From positions 22,222,501 through 22,286,500 of the forward strand of contig CM073595.1 of assembly GCA_037074705.1 (NCBI GenBank): DNA of 64,000 bases, in the 5' to 3' direction. The DNA comes from Zhengitettix transpicula (lineage: Eukaryota > Arthropoda > Insecta > Orthoptera > Tetrigidae). Positions within the stretch are counted from its first letter, which is position 1; each line of letters opens with the position of its first letter. The notes below the pieces were generated by a model, which saw only the letters and a program-made list of their open reading frames with translations, made no database searches and was not told where the DNA came from. Positions 37,700 through 51,800 of the stretch are shown here, piece after piece. The position numbers and the translations under genes are program-made.

Positions 37700-40600
37700 A
37701 ATAGAAGATGTGGTAATTTCCACATTCACTAGCACTGCTGAAAATCTACATGTCGAGATTCATTCTGAATAAATCTCACGAATTATGTGTCAGTTTCTCA
37801 ATTTAATAACATCTTTGAATAATCACTTTACGACATTTTGTGACGAAGCAGGCGCCTCGGTTTCCATTATCTGCTCCATAGTGGTTATTAAATGTGAATT
37901 TCATTGTGTTCCGCCATCTTGTCCTATTTTGTGCAAACATCTCCACGTGCTTATTACAGTCATAGTGTCTGGTATAATATGGACCTACTACTTTTAAGTT
38001 TATTTTTTAATGGTCCGTTCTTGTTTCTTTAACGTTCACTGAATTTATGTACGTTCAAGAAATAAGTCTAGAAATTCAGTAATAAAAAAATGACGTCGTT
38101 TTGTTTTAAATTTGCAAACATGTCGCAAAACGTCGACTCTATTCGTGAAAATACTTATATTACCCACCAAAAGGAGGAATGGACGATTATGGCTGTTTAC
38201 TTCCTGATAAATTAACACTGGAATCTTAATAACTTGTTGTAGAGAATTTATTGTCCTGTTATATTCAAACCATTTGTAACTTTAAGAATATGCAAAGACC
38301 ATATAAGTACACAATCTCTCCTTTTATAACAGAACCAGGTACGTCGTTCTTATCAAGGCGGGTTTTCAGAGAAGCAGAAAGGATTTTAGTGAACAAACAA
38401 GAAAACAAAGAAGTAAACAAAAGATTTTGGGACTATTATGCGAATGACGAATTCTTAATACTGCTGTCATATTAAAGTACTATAAAATTGGTGTAATACA
38501 GGAATGGACCTGTTTTTTATCCGGGGAAATTAGCCGTATTTTGCGTTACGAGACCAAGTTCATGGTTTCCCTTCAGAAAAATTAACAAGCTCTTTCGTTA
38601 CTCCATAATCGTAACATCATTATAGATAATGATGGATCATCGCTGTCAGTTTTATGTGCGAACACGGAAGTTATGGGTTTAACTGAGAAAATTTTAATTT
38701 CATGGGCGCCTGCTGACGATTATAAATTTTTATTTAATTAATGACGCAATGTTCGAGAACAACGAGTAACGAATTTTGAATCAATTTTACGATACGAAAC
38801 AGTTCGAGGTTTTAGGAAATACGAGTTTCAGTAAGTGAGCGATGTGAAATCTAGTCACGTCGGGGCAAGTTTCCTGACAAAGACCTAAAAAGCACGTGTT
38901 CCAGCAACTTCCATTTCAGAAACATCAACACCAAAACAGCCAGCTCTAAAAAATTAAAATTTCCCTGACGTATACGTTTGTTGGACTCGCAATTTATTAT
39001 TAGATGTCTCTTAAAATAAAATTATTGCTCTACGTAATCCAAAAGAACTCCTGAGAAGGTCACGGACACAAATTTGGATATTTCACTTCACATTTAAGTC
39101 ATGTCGTTGTAAAACTCTAATTCAACTGGTAGATAAACGAATTCACATTCGGCATGTGGAAACAGTGTTTCGATGGTGAGAAATACTCGTCCAGGAGAAA
39201 ATAATTCAGTAATTGCAAAATCCTTTCATGTCATTACCGTTTGAACGATATTAACATTGGCCTTTCGTTCTTCCATGATTTGAAATTCATCCAGGAAATA
39301 AACAGGAAATTACACCAATAAAATCGTGAAAGCCAACAAATAACAGCCCGCCGTAATGATTGCATTATTTACGCACAATGACCCATAAATATTAATTATA
39401 TGGTTACTTTATTGCTTTTTATAAACTATTCGTTTAGCGACAGATAATTTATGAGTCAAAGTAATTAATTTTCACTCTTATAACGTTCTATATGGACTGA
39501 CAACATTAGATATACAAAGGAAAAATATTGTCAACAATTTTTTTAGTAATCAAGCTATTCCAAATCTCTATGTATTCTCTAGATATCGTCAATATTTTGT
39601 TTGGTTTAATACCAGAGTAGATCATAAGTAGAAAAAATACATTGTTCTTGGTTGATTCGCTTTTATTTCTCAATAAAATCCCCCTTCAGCCGGATACAGT
39701 TTGAAAGTTGTCCATATTTTTAAATCCATCCAAAAACAAACTTTCGGGGTCCTCTCAAATTGTGAGCCGTTTATTGAGGTTATGGACCAAATTTTGTGAA
39801 CACTGCGGTTGCAGCAACTGTTTCACCTTCAACTCACCAATTTCCGCTGTGATATGTTAATGGAAAAAGATTTATTCATGACCAAATGTGGATTACTTTA
39901 TTTCTTGGCCCTGGTGGTCCAAAAACGACTCATAAGTCTACATTTATCGTTCGTCGTGTATACAATCAGCTTGGAAAAAAAAACCGTGACGAACACCTAC
40001 TCGGTGGGTTTCGTAGACTTCGACCTCTCAGGAGTCTGTTTAATTGCATAAACCCACCGTTTATATTGTTGTTGTTTTTCTCTGTAAAGTAGTGATGGAT
40101 CTCATCTGCAGTTATGTACGGACTGTTGCGTTTATTCTTCAATGTACGCGGCATCCATCATGCCTTTATTCTTAAAGACAAAAAACGTTTAATCCTAAAT
40201 TAAAATTTTTAATCAATAATATATTTCTATGGCCTCAGCAAGTAAATATTCCAATTCTTGCAATGAAATTTAATATAATAGTTTTCGTACCCAATATATA
40301 ATTTTCATCCAAAATTGGTTAAAATATGACCAAATAATATTTTATATTATCACATTTTTTGTTTTTGTTTTTATTGCTTTTTTTTGTATTTATTATTAGA
40401 ACATCTAATTATATATACACTCGCATCTATAGACTAACTCTAAAAGGCTCAAACTTATTTGTTAAGACTGCACAGACGTATGTGCAATTACGTAGATACT
40501 ATACACTATTTACATATTCATGTACAATGCAATGAGCCATTGCTACATAGTACATAGTATATACAACTAATACAATTTTTGTCAGATTACTTATTATACA

Positions 40601-43600
40601 TCAGAACCTTATTTTATTTCGGTATTCTAACTTGATAAATACATATCCTCTCTTGCTTCTCCTTGAATGGATAAGAAATAGTTTACACGGAATTTAAGTG
40701 GAATAACTCTATTTGAGGTGGTAATTGATTGTATAGGGAAGCCATTCTCTGCATTACTCCAATTATAATTGATTCCAACGTCTGAATTATTTTGACAGTT
40801 TTCCACCTTTTTTTTTAAAGAAGTTACAACTGAACATTTTTACACACTATAATACATTATTTTAAATCATAATAACGCTGAATCATAAATAGAATTTAAA
40901 TTTTGTGCATCTATTTTCAACATTAATTGAATAACTTCTTTTGTTTTAGGAAAGTGTTTTAGAATTGTGGAAAATTAATCGGACATGTAAGACTCCTTTT
41001 TCAATTTAAAAATTGTTTTAGTACTTTGTTTACATAATTGCTTATGTGTTTCTTTCTCAGACGTCCCCCTGGATCTAGCTCATTCGTAGAAAAATATATA
41101 GAAACATACATTCCAAATAATTGTTGTGAAATGGCTGAAGGATTGGGAGTCATTTTCACCCTCGTCTACGTTAATCTACATATTGGGTCAGATATTTATT
41201 TTTACTTCCGCCACTTTAGCGTTCAATGGCACGGATCTGTGTGATTTAAGGTGTGGAGGTCTCCAATTTGAGGAAAATCGTTTTAGCCCCGAACACTGGC
41301 GCTTCAATGTCAAGGCCTTGTGCCCCTATCCACGGCTCGTTATGCGAACGCACGAAGACAGTGCCCTTGGGCACTCCCTTTTCCCATGATGCCGGCATCA
41401 TTTTTCCCAGATTACGATCTATATATGCGGCTAATTGTAAAATTAGACTTTTAGGGACAAGGTCAAGCATTGACACGTGTACGAAGTTGTTCCATGTTGA
41501 AGCATTTTGTTAAAAAAGTTTAGAAAGCCCTATAGGGAAAAAGATGACGTTTCTGGAACAGGGCAGCCCTGAATTACATAAAAACACGAAAAAGTATCGA
41601 ATAATTAACGAGTAAGTTTTCAATTTGATTCTGAAACGAAATAGAATGCTTTGTCGTAAACTGCGACAACCAGGTTAAGGAAACGAGCAGAAAGAAGGCG
41701 CAAGGAAATTTATTTCATGTTAAGGGGGATAAGCAAGAGTGAAGAAGGTCACATCCCACCAGATAAAATCACTATAGAGAGGAGAATAGAAATCGGTGAT
41801 TTCTCTAATTTCCTCTCAGCAGAGAGAAGAAACCGCACCGAGACATTACATTTTTCTTACACATCTAACGTGCAACTGTAAATATCCCACCTTACTATTT
41901 TATGTTCACTCCAATGCTGAACCTGAATTACGTTGTGTTTGTGAAATTTGTTTCTCTGACTCCACTGAACTGGTGTTAGTGAACCCACAGACGATAACAA
42001 TAGTTCGTTAGCAGTTTTAATAAAATGGATAATGAACGAATAAAATTTGCGTTAGTGATCGTAAAGATGTGAAAGTTGGCTGTATGTAAAGCCCGACGTA
42101 AAGATAAGAAAATTAATTTTTTTTTCCGGAGATGGAAAGTATATAATTTTTTTTTGTAATTGACAGGCGAAATTACACGCGGTTTTCTCTCGTAAAAAAC
42201 TAATCAAAAGTTACTCACGTAAAGGCACATTTTATTTTAAATACTTAGAGTATCCGTTGACGTAATTTATTACTTCATTCCAGAAATAATTGCAGGACAC
42301 ACAGAAATGAGATTCGAACGCAAATATTTTGATCTTCGTCCAACCTTGATAATGTCATATTATTACGAGCGAAACGTTCGATGGAATAACAACTCTTGAA
42401 AGATCTACTGGTCAACGTCTCCTGTATCATCAGCTACTTATGAACATTAGTAATAATAATATATAATTTGAAGGCAGTGGTAGAGAATGATTGCAGAAAC
42501 GTTGGCATCGATAAATCTGAACCTGGTGATCAACCGCGAAAAATTTATTAATAATTTACACCGCGAAAGCTTACATTCATTTCTAATAATAATATAAACT
42601 TTATTTTAATATAATTACATACGTACAATATGGGAAAACGTTATCTTTAATATAAAAATACAAAACAAAAATAAATATTTAAATCGTCAGTATAAAGTAT
42701 CTTATATATTAAATTATTTACTAAATACTCTTTCAGAGTTCTTTCAAAGTGCTTGCCTTGCAATTCTTTTATGTACAGTGGTAGTTTGTCTATATAATAA
42801 AAAAGGATGTATATTTGTATGTATGTACGTATGTATTTACGTTGTTCTTTATACAAATTTTATCGCGTGGACAGAATGCAACAAAAATTGGTATACGTAT
42901 TCTGCCAAAATCGAGAACCGGTACTGTGGGGGTGACAAACCCATAGCATAAAGGTGGAAAGAATTATAATTAAAAACCGTCATCATTAAATATTAAATTA
43001 CTGCGCACCAAGAGACAATAACGTCACGCGAGAGAAAGACGTTACTACGCAACGAACAAAGGAAATATCTCCTTTATTGGGAATGAAATAAAGCAGAATT
43101 TTTTTTTTAATAAAAAGTATAATTTTATACAGCAATATTTCATCGAATGATAATAAAGAAGAATACTAATTACTTTACCATCCTTGGGGAAAATGTAAGT
43201 TAATTTTCGCGCTGTATTAGTTGTGAGTCTAGCTAACAATTTCATCAATGTAATATTTCGTAATGTATGAAGACTGAGTGACGATTATATCCTGAAATAC
43301 TCAAGGAATATATTTAAGTATTCAATTAAATACTTTTTCGAGTTTATATAAATAAGTACACGAGCAACGCCGGGCACCTAGCTAGTCTATATAATAAAAA
43401 AGGATGTATGTATGTATGTATGTATGTATTTACGTTGTTCTTTATACAAATTTAAAAGCGTGGATAGATTGCAACAAAAATTGGTACACAAATTCTTCAA
43501 AACACGAGAAACGGTACTGTGAGGGTGAGAAACGCCTAGCATACATGTGGAAAGAATTATAATTAAAAATCGTGATCATTAAATATTAAATTACTGCGCG

Positions 43601-45801
43601 CCAAGAGACAATGACGTCACGCGAGAGAAAGACGTTACTACGCAACGAACAAAGGAAATATCTCCTTTATTAGAAATGAAATAAAGCAGAAATATTTTTT
43701 TTAATTAAAAAGTATAATTTTATACAGCAATATTCCATCGAATGATAATAAAGAAGAATACGAATTACTTTACCATCCTTGGGGGAAAATGTAAGTTAAT
43801 TTTCGCGCTGTATTAGTTGTGAGTCTAGCTAACAATTTCATCAATGTAATATTTCGTAATGTATGAAGACTGAGTGACGATTATATCCTGAAATACTCGA
43901 GGAATATATTTAAGTATTCAATTAAATACTTTTTCGAGTTTATATAAATAAGTACACGAGCAACGCCGGGCACCTAGCTAGTCTATATAATATAAAAAAA
44001 TATTTTTGTATGTATGTATGTATTTACGTTAATCTCTATACATATTTAAACGCGTGGACTGATTGCAACAAAAATTGGTACACATATTCTTCGAATCACG
44101 AGAAACGGTACTGAGTAATCTCTAGCATAAAGGTGGAAAGAATTATAATTAAAAAACGTGAACATTATTGTTAAATTACCGCGTGCCTAGAGACCGTGAC
44201 GTCACAGCACACGCGAGAGAGACGTTACTACGCGACGATACTGCACAACGATGTAAATAGTTCCGTTTTTCGTAATGAAGTAGAGCAGAAATATTTTTTT
44301 GAATAAAAAGTATAATTTTATTCAGCAACACTCCATAGAATGATAAAAAAACAATACAAAATACTTTCCGATCCTTGCGGAAAATGTAAGTTAATTTACG
44401 TGCCATATTAGTGACTCTAATATGGCGACCATTTGTTTATATTATGAATCTAGCTAACTATTTCATCAGTTTAATCTTTCGTATGTCTGAAGACTGAGGG
44501 ACAATTATATCCTGCACTACTCAAGGAGTATATTTAAGTATTCTATTCGTAAAGAAATACGAAAATATGTTTTTTGGCAAAACAAGTTGAATGTATTTTA
44601 TAGCTGTTCAATTAATGCACTCCCGGTGCACTATATGTGCAGAACTAGGAATGTTTAGATTTAGGTTAAAACACTTCTTGACTAAAGATTAATATAGAAT
44701 TAAATACTTTTTCACCTTTATATAAATAAGTATGCCGGCACCCAGCTAGTTATAAAATATAATTCCTTTAGGAAAAGTGTCATGCTCAGATTTTTTTGTA
44801 TTAGTCCTCCCTTTAAAATAGTCAGCAGTTGCCCTTGTATTATAAAAGTCTGTTTAGACCTCGGAAATTATTTTTTCCATTTCTTTACCATCATAGTATT
44901 TTTAAAGATATATAGACAATACACAGTATTTTATTTTTTTGGAATATTGGTTTACATGAATCTGTTGAAGTTTTTCAAGTTTTGATCCAATCAATTCATA
45001 TTAATGTACTTTAAAGAAAGTACCGACATTGTACTGGAAGTTTATATTCCATTTATCAAAGAATAATTTGATGCAGTGATTTTTTCACTACTTCCTGTGG
45101 AGTACTTTTTGCAATCGCCATTCTAAAGAAACTTAATTTAGAGAATGAACAATTTACATCCTATTTACGTATCAGCCATTTCTTTGTCAGAGTTTTCATG
45201 GGACAATTACCAGTATGAATGTATGATGACTGGCTTAATCAAGTTCTATTGTACGTCGTATCTGGGACATCAAAATTATTGCTATAACTGCTAGAATCTT
45301 CGTTCAGTCTCCTGGGATCAAATGAAAGCAATTTGAACATTGCACGAATTAATTTCCTGAAGCGGAATTAATGATCTGATCTCATCAACATCTTATCTTT
45401 CTGTTTCGTGAAAACTACATTTGTAATAAAATAAACAAATATTTTAATCAAAATATATAATAACATTTAATTTATACGTATATAAAATAAATAAATAGTC
45501 AATTCATCCAATTCAATTATATAAAAAAAAATATAACTCATTTTCTCGTGGCTATAGGCATGTGATAAATAGATTAGAGAATTTGTAAGAGTTAAAAACG
45601 GTTTACATATATAAACCTATTTTAAATAAAATGGAAATTTTAAACCATGGATATGAATTTTATTACTCGCGTAAGCATTTGACGGTGATGAATGCTGCGC
45701 GCGTTGTCGCGGATGTCATCTAATTCATCTTGCTAATTTGTTGTCTGGTGTTCTGATTTTTCTGATGTGGTGAAATCAATTTAATTTAGGATTGTCTCCC
45801 C

Positions 45802-45850
<49 letters not shown>

Positions 45851-48800
45851 GCATACGTTATAGATCTTTCTACCTGCCTTTATAACTCATAATGGTCGCC
45901 GATAACTCTTAAATCCATTTTCCTACACTGTAACTGGCCTCGCTTGCACTTTATTACTTCTTTCTGATCATTATTCGCTCGTTTCCTCCTTTATCGGTGT
46001 TCTCTTCCACCACATCAGAACTTTTTCTCGTGTTCTGAGTAGCTATTTCATGTCCCGTATTCCACATATATAAATTTTACCCTTTTATAAGTTCAGTGTC
46101 CTCGGTAATTATTTCTGCTGAAAACAGACAAACCACATCCCACGCCATTTCACGTTAACCGACGCCACCTTCCCCACTTGTGCACCTGACTCACAATCTC
46201 AATGATGTCACCTCATCTCTTACCTATTTCTTTGTCACTTCCGCAAAACTCTTCTATCCAAATTCTACCTTGCTGATTCCTTAGTTCACAGTATCGAACA
46301 ATTTTAAAAAGATCCTCAAATTGTATTGTGAAATGGAGCACAATTTAGAAAATATAAATTATTCTCAGCTTCTCAACCGGGTCAAATTTTTTTTCAATAC
46401 AACGTCTACCATCATCGTCAGATAGCCTACGTTCATAACTAGAAATTATTTCGTGCTCCATTTCAAACTCAGGATAACAGATTGCTCTATAAATAAATTT
46501 GATCGACAAAGTTTTAATTGCGACTAAAACGCAATTGAACTATATTCTGTTTTAAATTAAAAAACCGTTATCGGTTAGTTCCCTCGAGGGGTGTGAACTT
46601 CAATCAACCAATCACAACGCTTGAAATAAAGCAGCATTGCCGAACAATAGGGATGTTTTCAGTGAGCTGTGTAAGTCGTGCGTCGTCCGTGGCTTCAGTG
46701 CTTCCCTCCCCGCGGATAAGCCAGGAGACTTCTAATTTAAAACGGTTTATAGTCAAGTTATTTGAGAAACTTCGGAGTTCATCGAGATAGAATTCATTAT
46801 CACGTAACTAGTTTTATAGTAAATTTATTATATTGAAATAACATATGTTCGGAAGGAATATCCAAAAAATAACCATAATTGGCTCATATACTTGACTCTA
46901 GACTCCTCATTGCTCTGCTGTCATCTGAATTAAAATTATATTTTTTAAAAAACTCAAAATTTCGGTTGATAAATATTTATTTGTATAGAAAAACATTATA
47001 TGTCTAGTAATTCAATTATAATTTAATTTAATATGTATCATTTCCGAAATAAACCCAGTGTGATGGGCAAAATTTTGATATTCATCCTATAAAAAGCATA
47101 AAGTGATACTAATTCTATTAATATCATGAACATCTTTGGGGAATGTAAAAATGATATATTAAGGCTCTGTATGTTTAGAATCGTGGAAACGTTGTTCACG
47201 ATAATGTCTACGGAAAACTGAAATAAAACGTTGTATGGTTTTAATTTATTTTTGATTTAACAATTTTAAAATGTCAAATTTTGGTCAGGGGACACTAATC
47301 TCCATGAAGCTTAGTTTCGTTGGCATTTGTCTCAATGTTGTAGCTTTCTATTTAAATTATATCCTGCATTGACAAAAATCATGATGTCCGAACTTCAAAG
47401 AGTTATGAAACTACTTTAGCGAATATTGAAAATCGAAGGTAACTATTCATTTTCATTAATCTAGTAAAAACTATGATTTTGGCTATTAAAGACAAATGAC
47501 TTGTAGGTATTAAAACCCATATATAGGTTGCTGGTTGGCGCTTGCACCATATTTCTCCATTTGCATACATCACGTTGTTGAACAAAGAAGAAAATTATCT
47601 TTCAGTCTACTAAAACCAAATTTCCTGACTTCATAAAACTCCCTGCGAAGAAAAGGTATTTCCCGGCATAAATGAGTCTTCGATAACACTATCAGTTGAG
47701 ACTGAAACAACCTTCTACACACGGCGTGGCGCGGCCTGGTGATTTTATCTTTACATTACAAAAGCAGCAGTAAACATGCTGTGATTCCGCGAGTCGATGA
47801 CTTCAGGACAGAAACGAGGTTGTGTAATTTACATACATACATTCGAAATTATTCTCTCTTAGAAGTGTATTCATTTGTGTAGGACGCAATCCTTTCATTA
47901 GATATTTTCTAGTATACTTCATATTCTTAAGATATGATTCCGGTGTACACGAACCTAGGAATAAATACGAATACGACATATTTTTATACTTATGGCTCTA
48001 TATCCTCCTTATATTAATTTAAATAGAGTTTGTATGTATGTTCCTTATACAAATCCACAAATCAATGCGATTCATAATATTTCTATACGTGTTGTCCGTG
48101 TATAATTTCAAACAATTTCGGCAAGGTAGGGGATCACGCTTAGGGGTTTGGGTGGAGGGTGTTACATGATTATAACGCAAAAACAACCGTGATTGGAGTC
48201 AACTCAAGGGTTATGGGTATATGACAACCTTGGCAACGCCGGCCACCAAACTAAATACGAAATAAGTGAAGAACTATTCAGGTTTCGTGGAAACACCTCC
48301 AGAGGAAGTTATTGTCTGTTTTAAATTATAAGAACGATGGCTGTTAGTTGCGACGAGAGTTGTAACCTTAACCAATCGCAACGCTTGCCGAACAATAGCG
48401 GTGTTTTCATACTGTTTTCAGTGAAGTGCATAAGTCGTGTGTCGCATCAGTGTCGGGGTCACGGCAGGAGACTTCTTATTTAAAACGGACTATAGTCGAA
48501 TACGCCGTTCTAGCGATAAAAGTCTATATTTGATAAAATTTGTTTGCAAACAGCGGCATGATAACATTATGCAATAAAACAAATAATTAGCCATTAGATA
48601 TTCAACTTTCTAGAACTATAGCGTTAATCTACAATTAGTTTTGAAAATAGTTAATTTAAATTACTCTCTTTTCTATATTTCTCAACTTAAAATGAACAAG
48701 TCTACCTACAAGTTTATAAAAATTTATATAAAAGTTCGGCGTGTAATTTATCATGTGTGAAAAGTCCTAAACGAAAAGAAGTCGTAATAATAAGCATTCC

Positions 48801-51800
48801 ATTAAGTAATATTAGACTGTTTATAATATTTATTGATAATAAATACTTTTATAGTCTCCGAATTATTTATAGCTTCACATAGAGCACTTTCGACTTATGT
48901 CGCAGTCATTGTGTGAAGTAAAGTATATATGAGGAAAAAATTCATCCTTTCAAATCCGCTCTCCGTGTTTGAACTAAGGTTCCCACAAGCCGATTTCTGA
49001 GAGGTGTATGTTCCGGGGTCACAGACCTTGGGCATACGGTAAGAGATGTCCGCTATTCCCATTGGAATAGTCGGCCAGCTGCCTCCTAAACTGGTCGAGG
49101 CACTGAGAAGAGAATGCTGCGTCCCCACAGCAAACTCCTCTCCCGCTATCGGAAAGGCGTGGGACAAGCACCTGATGCAGGTTTGTCTAGGGTTTTCCCT
49201 GAATTTCTTTAGCCGAATACCGGGTAGGATCCTTAAAATATAGCCCGGGGGCCCTAGTTAACCCTTGGCTACCTTCCTCTACCCTTCCGCATCCCCCATT
49301 TCAAATCCCTTCCTATGCTATTAAAGTAGCCTGTTGCCCTAAAAAAAACATTTCAAATCCGAGTCAGAGTCTGCGAGAGCTATTCTCTCGCAGGCAATAC
49401 CTGCGAGGGATGTTCTCTCGCAGGCAGAACCTTGTAGAAGAGATACGAAGGGGCTACCTTTCGGGATGCATGTTGCTCTCCGTTTTTGAACTAAGGTTCC
49501 CACAAGCCGAGGCACCTCAGCCTGTTCTAAGAGGTGTAAGTTCCGGGGTCACAGACCTTGAGCATACGGTAAGAGTTGTTCGCTATTCCCATTGAAATAG
49601 TTGGCCAGCTGCCTCCTAAACTGGTTGAGCAAGGAGAACGGTATGCTGCGTCCCCACAGCAAACTCCTCTCCCGCTATCGGAAGGGCGTGGGACAAGTAC
49701 CCAATGCCCGACCTACCTGATGCAGATTTTTCTAGGCTTTTTCCAGCATTACGTTTAGGCGAATACCGGGTAGGATCCTTAAAATATAGCCCGAGGGGCC
49801 CTAGTTAACCCTTGGATACCTTCCTCTACCCTTCCGCATCCTCCCTTTCAAATCCCTTCCTATGCTATTAAAGGGGAGTTGTCACCATGTGGATTAAGCT
49901 CATGAATCTGTTACCCTAAAAAAAAAGATGCATGAAAAAATTCTTACAATTTTTTTAATTTAACGTCTGTTTTGAATTAATAAAACCATTTTTGACCTTA
50001 TAAAGACTTTTTATTTTTTATATTATGACGACGTTTCGATACCTTTTTGTATTTTCTTCAGGCATTGACCAAATTAACACAGTAAAACGTTAAATTTACA
50101 CAGTTTTGAAAGGTGATTCGAGGCAGACTATTTACTTGACGCTAACAAGATTGAAGCAAGTATTTGGTCAATACCTGAAGAAGATACAATAAGGTATCGA
50201 AACATCGTCGTAATATAAAAAATAAAATGTGTGTGTGTAAGGTCATCAATTGTTTTTATTAATTATTACAATTATTAAGCTCGTATATACCTTTTAAAAC
50301 GGAGGTGTTTAAAATTAATCTTTAACCATTTTCAATTACAGTAGAACACTTGCATTTTTATATAAAAACTAGCTGGGTGCCCGGCGTTGCTCGTGTACTT
50401 ATTTATATAAACTCGAAAAAGTATTTAATTGAATTCTTAAATATATTCCTTGAGTATTTCAGGATATAATCGTCACTCAGTCTTCATACATTACGAAATA
50501 TTACATTGATGAAATTGTTAGCTAGACTCACAACTAATACAGCGCGAAAATTAACTTACATTTTCCCCAAGGATGGTAAAGTAATTCGTATTCTTCTTTA
50601 TTACCATTCGATGGAATATTTCTGTATAAAATAATACTTTTTATTTAAATAAAATATTTCTGCTTTAGTTCATTCCTAATAAAGGAGATATTTCCTTTGT
50701 TCGTTGCGTAGTAACGTCTTTCTCTCGCGTGACGTCATTGTCTCTTGGCGCGCAGTAATTTAATATTTAATGATCACGGTTTTTAATTATAATTATTTCC
50801 ACGTTTATTCTAGGGGTTTCTCACCCCCACAGTACCGGTTCTCGATTTTGGCAGAATACGTTTACAATTTTTGTTGCATTCTGTCCACGCGATAAAATTT
50901 GTATAAAGAACAACGTAAATACAAACATACATACATACAAATATACACGCTATTTTATTATATAGATAGCTGGGTGCCCGGCGTTGCCCGAGATGTCATT
51001 TATCTATAACCATCCATAAGACTACAATTTTCGTTACTTTTGCGCTATTTTTATGTAAAGCCCTCGAACCCTATCCCTAAATGTGCTCACCTCCCATGCC
51101 GAAGGGGGATGAAGTCATTGACTAAATATATCGGCCGTTTTTACATGTTAGAAGATGACCACCCCCACAAATATGCGATAATGAAAAAGAATGTATTCCA
51201 CGCAAAAATCGGCCGATTACATTGTCTGAAAATTTATTCCCCCGCCCAACACCTCCAAAACCCGTCGCGTTACCCAGGTTGTCACATTTAGATTCAGAGA
51301 CATTCATAGTCTCGGAATTGATTCGAATCTCGGTTGTTTTTCTGGGATTTTATTTAACGTACCTCCACGCCACCCCTAAGCTTGCTCCCCTCACAGGGGT
51401 TAAATTATACACAAACAACATCGGTATAAATACCATCAAAGTAATTAACTCCAGGAAATAATAATCGCAAATATCGACCGTTTAACATGTTTGAAAATTT
51501 TCACCCCCGACCACTCCCGCTTCGGGAACTTAAACGGTCAAGTTTAATGTCATAATTAAACTCAGTGACAATCCCGATAGTTTCTGGTTTCTTTTTATGT
51601 AATGCTACATCCACGCCAACCATTAAGGGTGCACCCTTTTGAGTCCGAAAGGGGTTGAAATTATTCACAGAGAACATGTAGGGAAATTTTATTAATCTAA
51701 TTCATCCCGAAATATATTTAATTGACAAAAAAACAGCCGGTCAACTCATCCCAACCCAGCCGATACCCGCGCGTTGTCCAGATTGTCATAAATAAATTCA

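Noticed and set aside
39809..40154. Overlapping frames on both strands, considered as mariner-type transposase
   Set aside because: No HDN, PSDxHLF or other transposase motif could be read in any frame.
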